From positions 496,001 to 560,000 of the forward strand of contig JAUTXW010003406.1 of assembly GCA_030620095.1 (NCBI GenBank): 64,000 nucleotides of DNA, read 5' to 3'. Shown piece by piece: positions 47,225-60,110 of this stretch. Below the pieces are notes generated by a model. That model was not told where the DNA came from and searched no databases. It saw only the letters and a list, made by a program, of their open reading frames with translations. The DNA is from Kuschelorhynchus macadamiae. Its lineage: Eukaryota; Arthropoda; Insecta; Coleoptera; Curculionidae. The translations under genes were made by a program, and so were the position numbers. The stretch's first letter is position 1; the number at the start of each line of letters is the position of its first letter.

Positions 47225-50094
47225 GTTTGCGAATGCAACAACATATTTTTTATATGTGTCTTGAAGCTGCGTAACGGAAGTTGTTTAATATTATTTGATA
47301 AATTATTCCACATCTGAACTGCGACGAAGCTGAATGATTTTTGAAATGCTGCTGACCTATGCTATATGATCCTAAAAGAATCTAAATATCGAGTACCGTA
47401 GTTATGCTCCTGCGTTGTGAATATAGACCTTAAATATGGAGGTTGATTGGATGTTAATATGCGAAAAATAAATAAGAACATATGATACTCGCGCCTTCTC
47501 GCCATTGACAGGATAGAATATCTATTGAGATATGGTGTAATATGGTTTCTAAATGGTATATTATGTGCGAAACGTAGGCATGCATTTTGAAGTTTTTGTA
47601 TGGAATGTTTAGTGTGCGCGCTTAGTGAGTTATGATAGACGACATCGCCATAGTCAAGTAATGCTAACACTAGAGAATCACATAATGAATATTTTGTACC
47701 ACTAGGTAGATGGCGTTTAAGTTTATACAATTTCCCCAGACGCATATACGCAATACTAAGTTTCTCCTTAATATGAGCCTCAAAATTTAGTTTGTTATCG
47801 ATAAAAATACCCAAATTCTTAGCTAGAGTTACAATTGGTACGGATAAATCATCTATTTTAACTTGGAAATTAGTTGTCACATATTCCGAAAGATTTTTAT
47901 TAGATCCAAAAAATATGACGCAAGATTTGGAGGCATTTAACTTTAAGTTATGATTTTTTGTAAACTTATTTAATTCGCTAAGATCTTCATTGAAGTTTGT
48001 TTGTGAAGTAAGTAAAGTATCTATAGTAAAAGACTTGTAGAGTTGAGAATCGTCTGCGAATTGTTGCAGTTCGGAGTGTTTAATCATTCTTTCCATGTCC
48101 GCAACATACAAAGAGAACAGCAAAGGCCCTAAGATGGATCCTTGTGGAAGGCCTCTTTCGAGAGGAATATAACTGGACTGTTTCTGGACCTGTCCACATT
48201 TTATGGCTACACAATGAAATCTATTAGTTAGATAAGACTTTAAAAACCCCATTGAATTGTTAGAAAAACCAAAGTAGTGAAGCTTAGCTAGTAGCATCCT
48301 ATAGTCTAGAGTATCAAATGCTTTACTGAAATCAAGCAAGCAAAGGCACGTAAACTCTTTTTTATCTTCCTTATGTCTGATTTTATTTACAAGATTACAA
48401 AGACAAGTGGTTGTGCTAAATGCCTTTCTAAAACCCGATTGACATTCCGGAATTATATCATATAAACTACAAAATGAAATTATTTGATTATAAATATGTT
48501 TTTCCAGCACTTTAGAAATTACAGACAAGATGCTGACAGGCCTTAAATCTTTTAGTTCTTTAGGGTTAGGTTTCTTAGGCAGAGGTTTTATAATGGCTTT
48601 TTTCCAAAGTTTTGGAAAGACGCCATTTAATATGCAAGTATTAACAATATTCAGTAACGGATTTTCACAAAAAGGCAGACATAATTTCAAATCTTTAAGT
48701 GAGAGACCATCTTTACCAATAGAATTAGTTTTTATGGAATTTATATATTTATGTAAATCAGACTTATCTAAGAGGGTAAAATTAAGCTCAGAAGTCACAT
48801 TTCGATGAGTGTTTTGCTGATAAAAGGAAACCTGTTCATCGAATGTAGTATTCGATATATTGTTACACTCGGGGAAGTATAAATTAAGTTTATCTACATC
48901 AGATAGACTGAGAGGTATTTCAGAATCATTTTTATGGATAAGATTTAACTTTTTGGCCGTAGACCAAAAAAATGTTCCTGATTTGCTTGACAGACTTCTA
49001 AAAAATGCATTCTTTTCCCGAATTATGGCGTGTTTAGTATAATTTCGGAGCTGCCTGTAATACTGTAGGCGGCCTTGCGTTTTATTTTTTAGGTATTTTT
49101 TATATGCTAAGTCTCTTAGTTTAATTAGTTTTTTAATGTTATTTGTAATCCATGGAGTAAAAGGTTTATTGTATATTTTCTTTGTTTTTATAGGTGCATG
49201 TTTGTCTATTAAGTATTTAATTTTGGAATTAAAAATGTCTACTTTTTTGTCTATGTCATTGGTATAATAAACACTATCCCACGATAATTGTGATGCATCT
49301 CTTAAGAGTTCATCAGAATTAATTTTATTATATTCTCTATACGATATATATTCAAAATTGTCCTTATTTAAGTTTATACTAAAGATTGTATATACTAAAC
49401 AGTGATCAGATACTGCTTGCGATATTGGTACAGAATCACTTTTTAAAACAGGGATATTTTTGTTAGAAAAAATCAAATCAAGGGTGCTATGGTTATTATT
49501 GAAATTATTAAAATAAGTGGGTTGTATATTATGCTGTTCTAAATTAAATGTGCCAAGAATAACTTGACATTTTTTCAATATAGGAGTGTTTCTTGAAAAA
49601 TCTATATTATAGTCACCTGTAAATATAACATTGTCATAAAACGGAACCGTTATAGATAGGATGTTTTCCAAAAAATCCAGGAATACATCTTCATTAGACG
49701 ATGGAGGACGATAGATGGTAACAACCAAAACATTTTTGTTTTTAATATTGGTTTTCAGGGTGATAAATTCGCATGTGTCCGATTCTACTTCAAGTTGTAT
49801 TAATTGATGCTGTATATTTGATCTTATGTATACTCCTACGCCTCCACCACGTCCATTAATTCTGTCTTTACGTAGAAAATTATAACCTTCAATTTTATAT
49901 GCTGATGAATCATGAGTGGGAGTTAGCCAGGTTTCCGATAGCCCAACAACATCGAAGTTATAGTCGCAAATATAATTTTGAAACTCATCAAATCCGGTAT
50001 TCAGGGACCTTACATTTAAGTGTGCTACTGAACAAAAATTGGTATTAGTTTGCCGCAAGCCCAAATCATTATTAGTGTCAGCCATAGCCTCCAT
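47225..50094 (-). pseudogene. LINE G ORF2: endonuclease and reverse transcriptase with one late stop
   Basis: The first ATG is at 50092-50094; the frame is open to a TAG at 47362 (about 910 aa) and, beyond this single stop, the same frame continues for about 46 more residues (HRSAAFQKSFSFVAVQMWNN ... MLLHSQT) to a second stop near 47225. The N-terminal third is an APE endonuclease (AHLNVRSLN, VVGLSETWL, GVGVYIRSN, IFTGDYNIDFS, TLDLIFSNKN, SDHCLVY). The RT follows (AIIKPLPKKPNPKELKDLRP, CLLDFSKAFDTLDYR, GLPQGSILGPLLFSLYVADM, QQFADDSQLY). The C-terminal part (LRFAHNIPFRNHITPYLNR) is typical of the Jockey superfamily; the clade is not resolved. All catalytic motifs look intact. Confidence 0.92.
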
Positions 50095-50150
50095 ATCCAC
50101 CGCACGCACACCAAAACATCCCCGCGCCCACAGACTGTCCGCTCAATCCT

Positions 50151-51750
50151 TCATGAGATTTGTCCCAACACAAATACTTAATTAAAAAATGTATATAGGT
50201 ATTCAACCAGAAAACGTCGGCCATTAAAAAAAACATAATTTTTACTTATTTTTCCCAAGTTAAATTAATTTTTAAATACACTACCCAAAATAAAGTATGC
50301 TGATTAATTCTCAATAATGAATACCCTCGTGGATACCACTAATAAATACCCGCTCAGAGACGAAAACAAAAAAAAAGGAAAATAAAAGAATAGAACAACA
50401 ATCACCCCAAAACAAAACCCGCATTTACCAGTAGTAGAATAGAGTAGAATAGAGAGAATGCGTCGTTCGGCAATCTGTTCCTCGATTAAACATACACCAA
50501 TTAATAGATTTTAAAAATATTTACTATATTAATGACTAATTACTTCCCTTTCTCTATCTCTTTTATGACTCTCTTTCTCTTTTTCTCCCTCTCACATACC
50601 TTACTTATTGTGTTTCTGATTGATAACTCTAACCTACTATTTATTTATTGCAAATATACTCTTATTATTTAAGTTTAGGTTTTATTTAATTTTCTTTACA
50701 CTTTTTGTTGATTAAATAAGATAGGTAAATGTAATGTTCAAATTAAAATATATCTTCTTTTCACTTCTATTTATAAAGTATTTGGGTCATTTGCCTTGAT
50801 TTAGGGAACCAAACCACGCACAGCTTGTCTTCTGTGGATTTTTGGTTTATTTATCATTGTCTTGGCTAAGTACTTTTAATTGTATTGAATGTATTATTAT
50901 GATAAATAAATATATTTGTATTTGTATCCATAAGCAACAAAGCCGCTGCAGTTCTCAGATCGAATTTTTCCGAAATTGTGCAATTACTTGAGTTACTATA
51001 ATTATCACTCATTATTTTTTCCTTCGTGGTTTTCAATTCTAACAAAATACGTATTCTGCTTGAACAAAAAAAAATTCAGTGAGAGTTCCACAGAATACAA
51101 TTATCAAATTGTCGTGGAATCCTTCCTTCCTCTCCAAAGGCCAAAATTTCGCAATAGCGCCGAGTAGCACTCCCGTATAAGACATAACATCCTCTGTTGA
51201 AGCCGTAATCAGAGGGTTATCAGTGGAGCAAGCCGATGAAGTCAAATATGAGACAGCGAAGATCAAAACCACGAAACTTTCCTCTCTCCGCTGCCGAAAA
51301 AACAGCGATGAAAACCTTAAATGAAAATTCTGATTTTTCTGGTAGATAAAGGCAAAGTTACATTTTTCCGGAATACATGAAAAGGTAACTCAATTTTGAA
51401 CTTAGACTTATCGGCTTTGCTACTAGGCATTCGCCAGATTGCTCTCCGTCCGGGGCTCAGAGTCGTTAAATCGGCGACCACGTAGCGGCTAATACTTTGT
51501 AGAAACAGACGAAATACAGGAAAAGGTACACGCTCACAGCGTCAACTTTTGGACAATGACATCTCCCGTTTAATAAAGGTTATATAGAACAAGTGGAACC
51601 ACTTATGTTGATAACACAGAGGTCTGCATTCGATGAGACAAACCGAAAGACTGGTAACTCAACTTTTGGACAACGACATCTTTAAGGATTAACGTATACA
51701 AACGAGTTTAACACCAGCAGGGTAGAAATCATTAAAACTCAGCAGCTTCA
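50151..51750. other. Gene-free stretch
   Basis: AT-rich with CT-rich tracts near 50540-50600. A 77-codon minus-strand frame at 51039-51272 starts with a hydrophobic stretch but has no motif and no context. At about 50900-50930 attattatgataaataaata resembles a dispersed-repeat 3' end. Confidence 0.4.
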
Positions 51751-51754
51751 AGAT

Positions 51755-52170
51755 TCCCAGGTTCTACGGTCTTCCCATACACAAGAACAATGTAGCACTT
51801 CGACCAATCGTCAGTGCAATTGACTCGCTCACTTAAAAACTAGGTAAATATCGTTCACATTTTTTTTCTGGAAAATCCATCGACATGGAAAAAAGCTTCT
51901 TTCATTTCGTGGAAAAACTGTACTAAAGTGTATGTTGTAGAAACAGGACGCTCAATATCAACTAGACTTAAGGAGCATGAACGATGTATTAAAAAGAAAC
52001 AAATTGTTCAATCTGCGGTAGCTGAACACCAGCATACCACTGGTCATATTATCAATGTAAAGAAAACCAAGGTTCTAACATCGGTTCCATTAGTGAATCT
52101 ATTGAAATATTTAAACATAAAAAAAAACTTCAATAAAGATACGGGTTACGGTCTACATCACACGTGAAAC
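51755..52170 (+). pseudogene. PLE-C: Penelope-like element, internally deleted
   Basis: First part RFYGLPIHKNNVALRPIVSA (about 51753-51830) is the RT finger motif (normally LPKIHK.N.PLRPIVS). About 60 bp on, sequence jumps to the GIY-YIG end: KVYVVETGRSISTRLKEHER (YVGxTGRS in relatives, here V replaces G of YIG), then AVAEHQHTTGHIINVKKTKV. The whole RT palm is deleted. A tail of about 140 bp leads to the hammerhead-like fold at 52273. Confidence 0.75.
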
Positions 52171-52272
52171 CGATCTTAACACAGGGTCACGTTTCAGTGA
52201 ACACAAGGCGGATATAAAAGTCTGCTTGAATCTCTCCGAGCTCATTCAGTGTTCAGATCTCGTGGAGTAAAG

Positions 52273-52315
52273 ATCCTTGAAGATGCCTCGTGCAATCAAA
52301 GGCGAAACGTTGGAT
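52273..52315 (+). ncRNA. Hammerhead-ribozyme-like fold downstream of PLE-C
   Basis: Stem I AUCC (52273-52276), core UUGAAGA in the CUGAUGA position, U, stem II GCCU/AGGC (52285-52288 and 52300-52303), GAAA (52304-52307), stem III AC/GU, U, stem I GGAU (52312-52315). Core deviations are C3 to U (still wobble-pairing with G8) and position 7, which is variable in hammerheads. Confidence 0.45.
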
Positions 52316-52780
52316 AGTAATTCTAGTTTGACACGGTCTAATCGCAAAAACTATGAATTGTTATTCTATTATGAGTGCAAACACACATGTGTTTCTGTGC
52401 GTTTTACCTCACCTCGTTCCTTTAGTCATCGTATCGAGGTATCTAAAATAATAATATCTTGTGTTTAACAACTCAATACTTTATGGTATCACTGGGGAGC
52501 AACAAAAATGTTTCCGAGACCAAAATAGCAAAATTTTACTTATTTTATTAAACTAATTAACAATCTGTCTTGCGAAAGTCTCAGTTGGCTCTAGTTTTAT
52601 AGATCCATGCTTATTATGATAATTTACCTACTTGCCATAAATGTATGGGAAAGTTCGAACATTAAATGAGAAATACCTGTATTTATTAAACCAGGTGTAC
52701 TTTATAAAGGGTTTAAATACATATAGCATAAATTCAAAGTTGTTAGTTAGTTGTTTTCAACCACCAGTTGATCGAGAGCT
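52316..52780. other. Gene-free stretch
   Basis: End of the PLE-C tail and the 5' flank of the next pseudogene. No motif seen. Confidence 0.4.
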
Positions 52781-52805
52781 TTCGTATTTCAGAAATTAGA
52801 GAGTT

Positions 52806-54115
<1,310 letters not shown>

Positions 54116-54188
<73 letters not shown>
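54116..54188. repeat. (TA)n microsatellite at hAT copy 2
   Basis: A TA run of about 72 bp directly before the 5' end of hAT copy 2. Confidence 0.95.
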
Positions 54189-54192
<4 letters not shown>

Positions 54193-54198
54193 TTATGT

Positions 54199-54885
54199 TA
54201 ATTATCAAGCCCATAATAAATGCGGCCTTGACTCTGACCCAGCCACAATAGAATATCGAATAGAACCTATGCGGGCCGCTAGCTCCTCTGCAGCCAAGTC
54301 CTGAATGCTTGATTTCCTGTGAATTGAGCCAGAGGTTATTGAACTTTCTACGAGCAGTTTACAATTTTTGCATTTCTGTCGCGTGCTTTAAGTGTTGGCG
54401 GAAGCTATCGTTGGAGTAGGTTCTTTGTTTGAATGGCTATCCGTGTGTTGTGTGATACGAAAACGTACACAAGCTTTGGACTCCAATGTCCACAAACGAT
54501 TGCCCAAAGTAGCTCCTACTAGGTGGAACTATAACGGAAGACTTGTGTTAACAGTATCTGAAAATCGTGAATCACTGATTGAACTATTTGAGAATATAAT
54601 AGAAAATAATGAAACGTGGGGCTTAGAAACAATAAATAGTTCGAGGGGGTTTTTGGACTGTTTGAAACGAGATTTTAATTTTAATTATTTGTTGAACATA
54701 TTTTCAGAAATATTTCCATTCTCGGACAATGCTTTTAATATATTACCAACTAAAACAAATGATATTGCTTTTTGCCTAAAAAAAGTGGATGATTTTAAGT
54801 CCATGTTAAGCCAAAAAAGAGATGACTTTGACCTATTTTGGGAGAAAACGATAACGTTAAATGTAGAGCCACAAGCCAAAAGTGG
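54199..54885 (+). pseudogene. hAT copy 2, internally deleted
   Basis: The first 265 bp match 6106-6370 of copy 1. The sequence then jumps (gtgtgatac to gaaaacgtacacaagctttg) to the equivalent of 7585, deleting about 1.2 kb including the catalytic centre. The retained C-terminal frame (RTQALDSNVHKRLPKVAPTR, ESLIELFENIIENNETWG, KVDDFKSMLSQKRDDFDLFW) is open through the point where copy 1 is frameshifted, so it shows the ancestral frame. It ends at EPQAK and fuses to a LINE. Confidence 0.85.
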
Positions 54886-55420
54886 TGCCAAAAACACGGT
54901 CTGTCTGTTAATCCGGATAAGTCCGAAATGGTACCTTGAGAGGCTCACCCTCTTTGGAAAAGAGTTGAGACCTTCCGGGTCGGTAAAATATCTGGGTGTC
55001 TTAATAGACTCCCGACTGACCTGGAGGGATCACAAAAAGGACCACAGCGTGTCTATGGGCGTGCAGACGGTCCTTCGGATCAACTTGGGGTTTAAAACCT
55101 CGTATTGTGCATTGGCTTTACACGTCAGTGATAAGACCAATGATCACTTATGGCGCTCTTGTGTGGTGGCCCGCCACTCGCAAGACCACGTGTAGGAGGA
55201 TGCTTGACAAGCTCCAGAGACTTGCGTGTTTGGGCATAACTGGAGCCATAAGAACCACACCGACCAGATCTATGGAGGCTATTCGGTGACTAAGTCCTCT
55301 GCACTTGCTTGTAGAGGAAGAGGCTCGGAAGGCTTCTGTTCGTTTAAACGACTGGGGTCGTTGGATACACAGAGACTGGAATTTTGGGCATATCCGAGTT
55401 TGAACTAAACTGATCAGATC
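54886..55420 (+). pseudogene. LINE H, RT C-terminal part
   Basis: Pieces in several frames: KSGAKNTVCLLIR and TLFGKELRPSGSVKYLGVLI, DSRLTWRDHKK, then YTSVIRPMITYGALVWWPAT (55107-55289) and KLQRLACLGITGAIRTTPTR, the RT thumb and connection of an RNase-H-bearing LINE. The sequence before is lost at the fusion with hAT copy 2. Confidence 0.75.
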
Positions 55421-55539
55421 AGACCCTCTCCTAGCAAGGAGAGATGCCATTATTCCGGTCTCAATTGCCTCTAAAAGGTTTTGTGTAATTGTTCCTGAGA
55501 GAGAACAATGGAGGGATTACTCCCAATCCTTCCTCAAAC

Positions 55540-56348
55540 CGGAGGGCCTTGTCTGGTTTACAGATGGCTCTCTAATGAAGGAGGGATCTGGGGCGGAGAT
55601 TTATGGGGAGAGTCCCAGGGCAAGAATTAGTCTTGCTATTGGACGGTATGCGACTGTATATCAGGCTGAGATTACAGCAATCTTGGACTGCGTACAGGAA
55701 AACCTTTCCAGAGGATATCACGACGAGCATATCTATATATGCTGTGATAGCCAAGCCGCGATTAAAGCTCTGTCCTCGAACAGGGTCAATTCGCTGCTAA
55801 CACTTGAATGCAGGAGAGCCCTAAAGAGGATGTGTGAGTCCAATAGGGTTAGCCTCATTTGGGTGCCTGGCCATCAGGGCATTGGGGGTAATGAAGGGGT
55901 GGATCAGCTGGCTCGGGAAGGTAGTAACACTGCTTTCACTGTCAAGGCTAGGATTAAGAATCGCACTGTCGAGGAATTTCGTGCTGAATGGCACGAGCTA
56001 GCAGGACTCAGACAGTCTAAGGTCTTCATATCAGGCCCTTATAGCCGTTCTGAGTCTAATAGACTTCTAAATCTAAACAGAAGCCAACTTAGAACTATTA
56101 CCGAGGTCCTAACTGGACACTGGCTAGTGAAATATTACCTGCATAAGATTGGACTCGACAACGATCCAAACTGCAGGTTTTGTGCTGAGGTAGATGAAAC
56201 TACCGAGCATCTAGTATGTCGATGTGATGCTTTAGTCAACGCTAGACTGCTTTGCTTGGGTGACACCTATGTGGAACCCGAGCTTGTGGAACGTGCGCGA
56301 CCTGAAAGGGTCTTTTCCTCTCTAAAAAGGAGTGGGCTCTTGGCCTGA
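55540..56348 (+). pseudogene. LINE H, RNase H domain and C-terminus
   Basis: Open frame with the four RNase H acidic sites: D in VWFTDGSLMKEGSGAE (about 55553), E in YQAEITAILDC, D in YICCDSQAAIKAL and the H/D block WVPGHQGIGGNEGVDQLARE. The C-terminal part holds LLNLNRSQLRTITEVLTGHW and a Cys-rich CRFCAEVDETTEHLVCRC finger. It ends at the stop 56346. An intact RNase H attached to a broken RT. The I or R1-related LINE groups carry such a domain. Confidence 0.88.
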
Positions 56349-56417
56349 CACGCCTGCTTGGGGGGGGGTAGCACAATGGGCTCCGTGAGCCTAAGTGCTG
56401 CCCTTGTCGGGCTCCCC

Positions 56418-56442
56418 ATCTATGTCTATGTCTATGTCTAAG
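56418..56442. repeat. (TATGTC)n tail of LINE H
   Basis: About four TATGTC units end the element. A short tandem-repeat tail of this type is normal for I/R1-like LINEs; the disrupted family copy resumes right after. Confidence 0.8.
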
Positions 56443-56890
56443 AACAAAGAAGGCTGTGCTTTCAATTATTTAAGAGAATTTGGAATCAGTGACGCTAAAA
56501 TTAGAGGGAATACTTGTGGATCCCCAGTTTAGGAAACTTTTCAGGATGCGCAATTCGATTTCATACTTGAAGGCAAGGAAAAAGACACTTGGAATGTCTT
56601 TAAAATGGTAGCAACAAATTTTTTGAGAAACATAAAAGCAGAAAACTATAAGACCTGATTGTCCAACTTCTTTTGTGTTACCAAAACCTAAGGTGTAATC
56701 TGTCGTTAAAAATTAATTTCCCGGATTCTCATCTGGATTACTTTCCGAAAAATTAAGATGCTGTACGTGACGAGCACGGTGGGAGGTTCCCCCAGGATAT
56801 TTCAAACATTGGAAGAGGGTATCAGGGAAAATGGAACTATAGAGGCTGTTTTCAAAAGGCAGGATAAGAAGCGCAAAATGAGTGTCTAAG
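56443..56890 (+). pseudogene. Cys-rich insect family copy 2, C-terminal part
   Basis: The frame reads KEGCAFNYLREFGISDAKIR, then MVATNFLRNIKAENYKT, a stop, and in another frame EGIRENGTIEAVFKRQDKKR. It corresponds to 1400-1864 of copy 1 (FKYLRQVFPQLSDAKLK, VNVVRRFLGNNMDENYEQ). Together with 52806-53620 it forms one interrupted copy, with about 2.8 kb of younger material between. Confidence 0.6.
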
Positions 56891-58565
56891 CTTTATATTC
56901 AATGATAAATGTGCCATTTAATTGCTTTTGTTGAACCAACAATATATGGTTATAAGTATTTTGTATGTTAATTGCATATGCCTAAAAATTAAAATTTTGT
57001 AACAAATAATTCAGATTTTCTTTTGCGAGCCAACTAAATTGTTTAATAAGTATTTTTTAGTTCCTTGGGTGTAGTTGAATCCAAAAAAAATAGGTTGGGA
57101 GCAGGAAACAAAAAAAAGTTGAAATTTGTTCCTCAGTGTATTTTCTAGCTGGCTGCTTCTTTTATAATTTGTATTGTAACACACCCTGTAAGAAATGACA
57201 GACCGAAGAAAACGCGAAATCTACTTGAAGCAAATCCGGTAAAATATTTTCGTGTCATAAAAAGGGTTTTACGAAGGAGATGGATTATTTACACCAAAAT
57301 GTAAAATACGACTATTAATCTACTTGAATAAGTTAGCTCTTTTGAAAAATGCTATAGTATTTTGTCATTGGTCCTTGAGATTAGTGTGGCCGTAATTTTA
57401 TATGCGTCTAACATTAATATTTCACATGTCGCATCAAAATGATATATAGAAGGGGTTTCCGAGGCAGTACATGTGTTTCCTATAATTTAGATCTTGTTGC
57501 TTTGTTTAAATGAAGGACTCTCTTCAACGGTAATGGAGAGTTAATGCTTAATCATTTAAATAAGCCTAGAGGACCTTTAGCGAATGTAAGGGGAATACAA
57601 AACGACAATAATTTCCTTTTGTGATTAGGTTATGCTGTGTTAAATAAAAAGCAAAATCAATATGTCTAGTTGCTTTAATTTGTCAAACAATAACATGGAG
57701 ATACTAGAATATTTAACACTGTTTGAAATGAAACATTTCAGAATATGCGTAGTTACAAAAAAAATTAACCGTTGTAGGGAGATTCGGTTGGCAAATCGTA
57801 TACCCCAAACTGCAAGTTATGCCCGGTTATCCTCCGGTTATCCCCGCGGTTATCCCCAGTTAACCTAACCCTGTTAGAAAGTGGTTTTATAACAAATCTA
57901 AAAAGGTAGAGCATGCTTTAAATGCCAATTCTTTTAGAATTTTGTAGCTGAGTATCTGGTTTAATAAAGCACATTTTTCAGTTTAAAAAACAAAACATAT
58001 AATGAGAACTTATATATAAATAGAGACGCGAATAGAAATAAAATAATTAAACTTGTTTATCTTCAATATGCTAGCTTAGGGGCAATTTATTCTTCTTCTT
58101 ATACCTTTACCGAGAAGATAATGGAAAAAATTGTTGCAACAACGGTCCCCATTATTATTTTACCGGTAAAGATATGAGCCCTTAATCTAATTTTGCAACA
58201 GGTGAGGTAAATTAATGCTAAATTTGGCACAAAAATTACTAACATAAGTGACAAAATTAATGAATGGATCAAACGAGAATGAAAAAAATATGAATTAACT
58301 TGTGCCGATGATTTAACGAATATAGATTTAATCATTCCGATTAATACTAAATTTGGCCCAAAACTTACTAATTTAAGTGTCAAAATTTGTGAAGTTTGCC
58401 AGTTTTTGTGTGGGTCGTGATTTTTCGCTAGAAATGAATTAGGTTCTTGAATATCATATTAATAGAAGTATTCTTTTGTAAAATTTTAATTTTTTTGTAA
58501 AGTTATCATTCCTATTTTTAGCACTAGTCTGGAAATAATTTTTATTCCAATCTATCTAATCTATA
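56891..58565. other. Gene-free stretch
   Basis: No gene. It contains acaccctgtaagaaatgaca at about 57180, a mariner-type end without a partner. Small frames at 57662-57868 and 58099-58383 (minus) have no motif. Confidence 0.4.
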
Positions 58566-58568
58566 TCC

Positions 58569-58648
<80 letters not shown>
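58569..58648. repeat. (CA)n then (TA)n microsatellite
   Basis: CA units about 58569-58586, then TA to 58648, directly followed by the foldback tip. Confidence 0.9.
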
Positions 58649-58651
<3 letters not shown>

Positions 58652-59285
58652 GGTGTCCCGGATAAGAACGAACTCTACAGGAATCTCGTAAACTAGCAGA
58701 GATGCAGAGATGTTTAAATTAGAAAAAAGTTGCGCCCCACTGAACTCTGCAAGATGACTTTTTCAGATTTGGAACATTCCGAGTACTTCCGAAGAAATTA
58801 AGAAAAAACCGAAAACTCGCGATTTCCTTTTTATTTTTTCTGGTTCTATTTTCAAAAACATTGCAAAACAAATTTACTTTGTCGTTTTCACTTTTTCTCC
58901 TCTATAAGATGGCATCATTGGGTTTCGAATCCGACGTTTCGTTTTTTCACAACCACCATCAACTTTAATTTTTTAAATAGCCGAAAAAAATTGTTGTGTG
59001 CTTAATAAGCTCTATTTTTAATTCTAAATTCAATGACATATCATACTTAGCATTTATTCGACGTTTCAGACTCAAAAAACCATCATCAGTGATATTCGAT
59101 GATGATTCCGCAAAAGCGAAACGCTGGAACAAAAATCTGATTAGTTTATCTTGTCGAGAAGAAAAAGTTGCTACGGTAACGCAAAATTTATTTTGATTTA
59201 GCTCTTACCGTAGACTTAAAAAAAATGAATAATTATTTTATATGTGTTGGTATCAGGTGTGATAATAGTACTTAAAGCGATAATA
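58649..59285. mobile_element. Foldback element, copy 2, truncated
   Basis: Begins cagggtgtcccggataagaa and matches copy 1 (27167-28224) from its left end through the central loop. The loop sequence is in the opposite sense relative to copy 1, so this copy lies in the opposite orientation, and it stops at about 59285, lacking its second arm. Confidence 0.8.
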
Positions 59286-59479
59286 TGAATAAAGTTTTTT
59301 TTTTATTAAAGCAATTTACATCAACAACAATTATTATTAATAATGTTAATACAATAATAAAGTTCTTAAAACTTAACCTACAAAATAATAACAAATTTAT
59401 GAACTTATCTAATTTAGATGTGAAGCATTGTATTAGTATTAACTTACATTAACTTATTAACTAAATACAATTAACCATT

Positions 59480-59850
59480 TTTCTTATTTTCAAAAATGCC
59501 GCCCCCATTTTCTAAACATAAATAGGAACAATAAACAATTTCGTTCATTACATTTTCTAGAATTTCCGGTGTTATTTTTCGGATGGATTCTCGTACTGCG
59601 GCTTTTAATTCTCCAGTATCCTGAAATGTTTGCCAATAAACGTCATTTTTCAGATACCGCCAAAGGAAAAAGTCCAGGGGTGTAAGATCTGGTGACCGAG
59701 GAGGCCAGCTAATTGGATCATGGTAGCAATTAAATTATTTCCGAATCGATTTCTTAAATAATCCATGTTGAATCTTGAATTGTGAGGGGGAGCCCCATCT
59801 TGTTGGAACCACATGTTATGGGTTAGGTTTAAAGGCAAGTCATCCAGTGC
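59480..59850 (-). pseudogene. Mariner-like (DD41D-type) transposase C-terminal fragment
   Basis: The minus strand shows NMWFQQDGAPPHNSRFNMDY (second Asp), a frameshift within the WIGR-like region, then WPPRSPDLTPLDFFLWRYL (third Asp) and a tail with NDVYWQTFQDTGELKAAVRE to about 59480. The DLTPLDFFLW text is as in the two DD41D elements. The N-terminal half is missing. Confidence 0.8.
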
Positions 59851-59863
59851 CTCTTAACTTAAC

Positions 59864-59892
59864 GTTCTTAAGAAACTTCGTTTCTTAAGAAC
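59864..59892. other. Perfect 13-bp hairpin at the junction
   Basis: gttcttaagaaac, ttc, gtttcttaagaac: two 13-nt arms and a 3-nt spacer. Each arm also contains the palindrome CTTAAG. Confidence 0.85.
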
Positions 59893-60110
59893 TGACCATA
59901 CCTTCCACTAGATTTTTTTTTATGGGGAAATATTAAAGACAAAGTGTATAAGAATAAAGTTAATAACGTAGACGATTTAAGTGGGAGAATAATGGAAGAG
60001 ATCCATTTGATCAATGAGAGTGGAGCAGTTCGTAAGGCAATAAAAAAATTAGACATTATTTATACAACATGTATAGCACAGGAAGGTGGTTATATAGAAA
60101 ATTTAATTTA
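59890..60110 (+). pseudogene. Mariner-like transposase C-terminal scrap, opposite strand
   Basis: Plus strand: PLDFFLWGNIKDKVYKNKVN (59910 on, in a changed frame), DDLSGRIMEEIHLINESGAV and YTTCIAQEGGYIENLI to a stop. It ends the same kind of transposase as the minus-strand neighbour but differs in sequence, so two families are joined in inverted orientation. Confidence 0.75.

Larger units (their letters stand above)
46603..50150 (-). mobile_element. LINE G, near full-length APE-type LINE
   Basis: Extends from the TTTGAA-type tail through a 580-bp 3' UTR and the ORF2-type gene to about 50150. No ORF1 is recognisable upstream, so it is probably 5'-truncated or its ORF1 is lost. Confidence 0.75.

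Noticed and set aside
51039..51272. 77-codon minus-strand frame with a hydrophobic start
   Set aside because: A signal-peptide-like start alone is not enough; no exon structure or motif follows.
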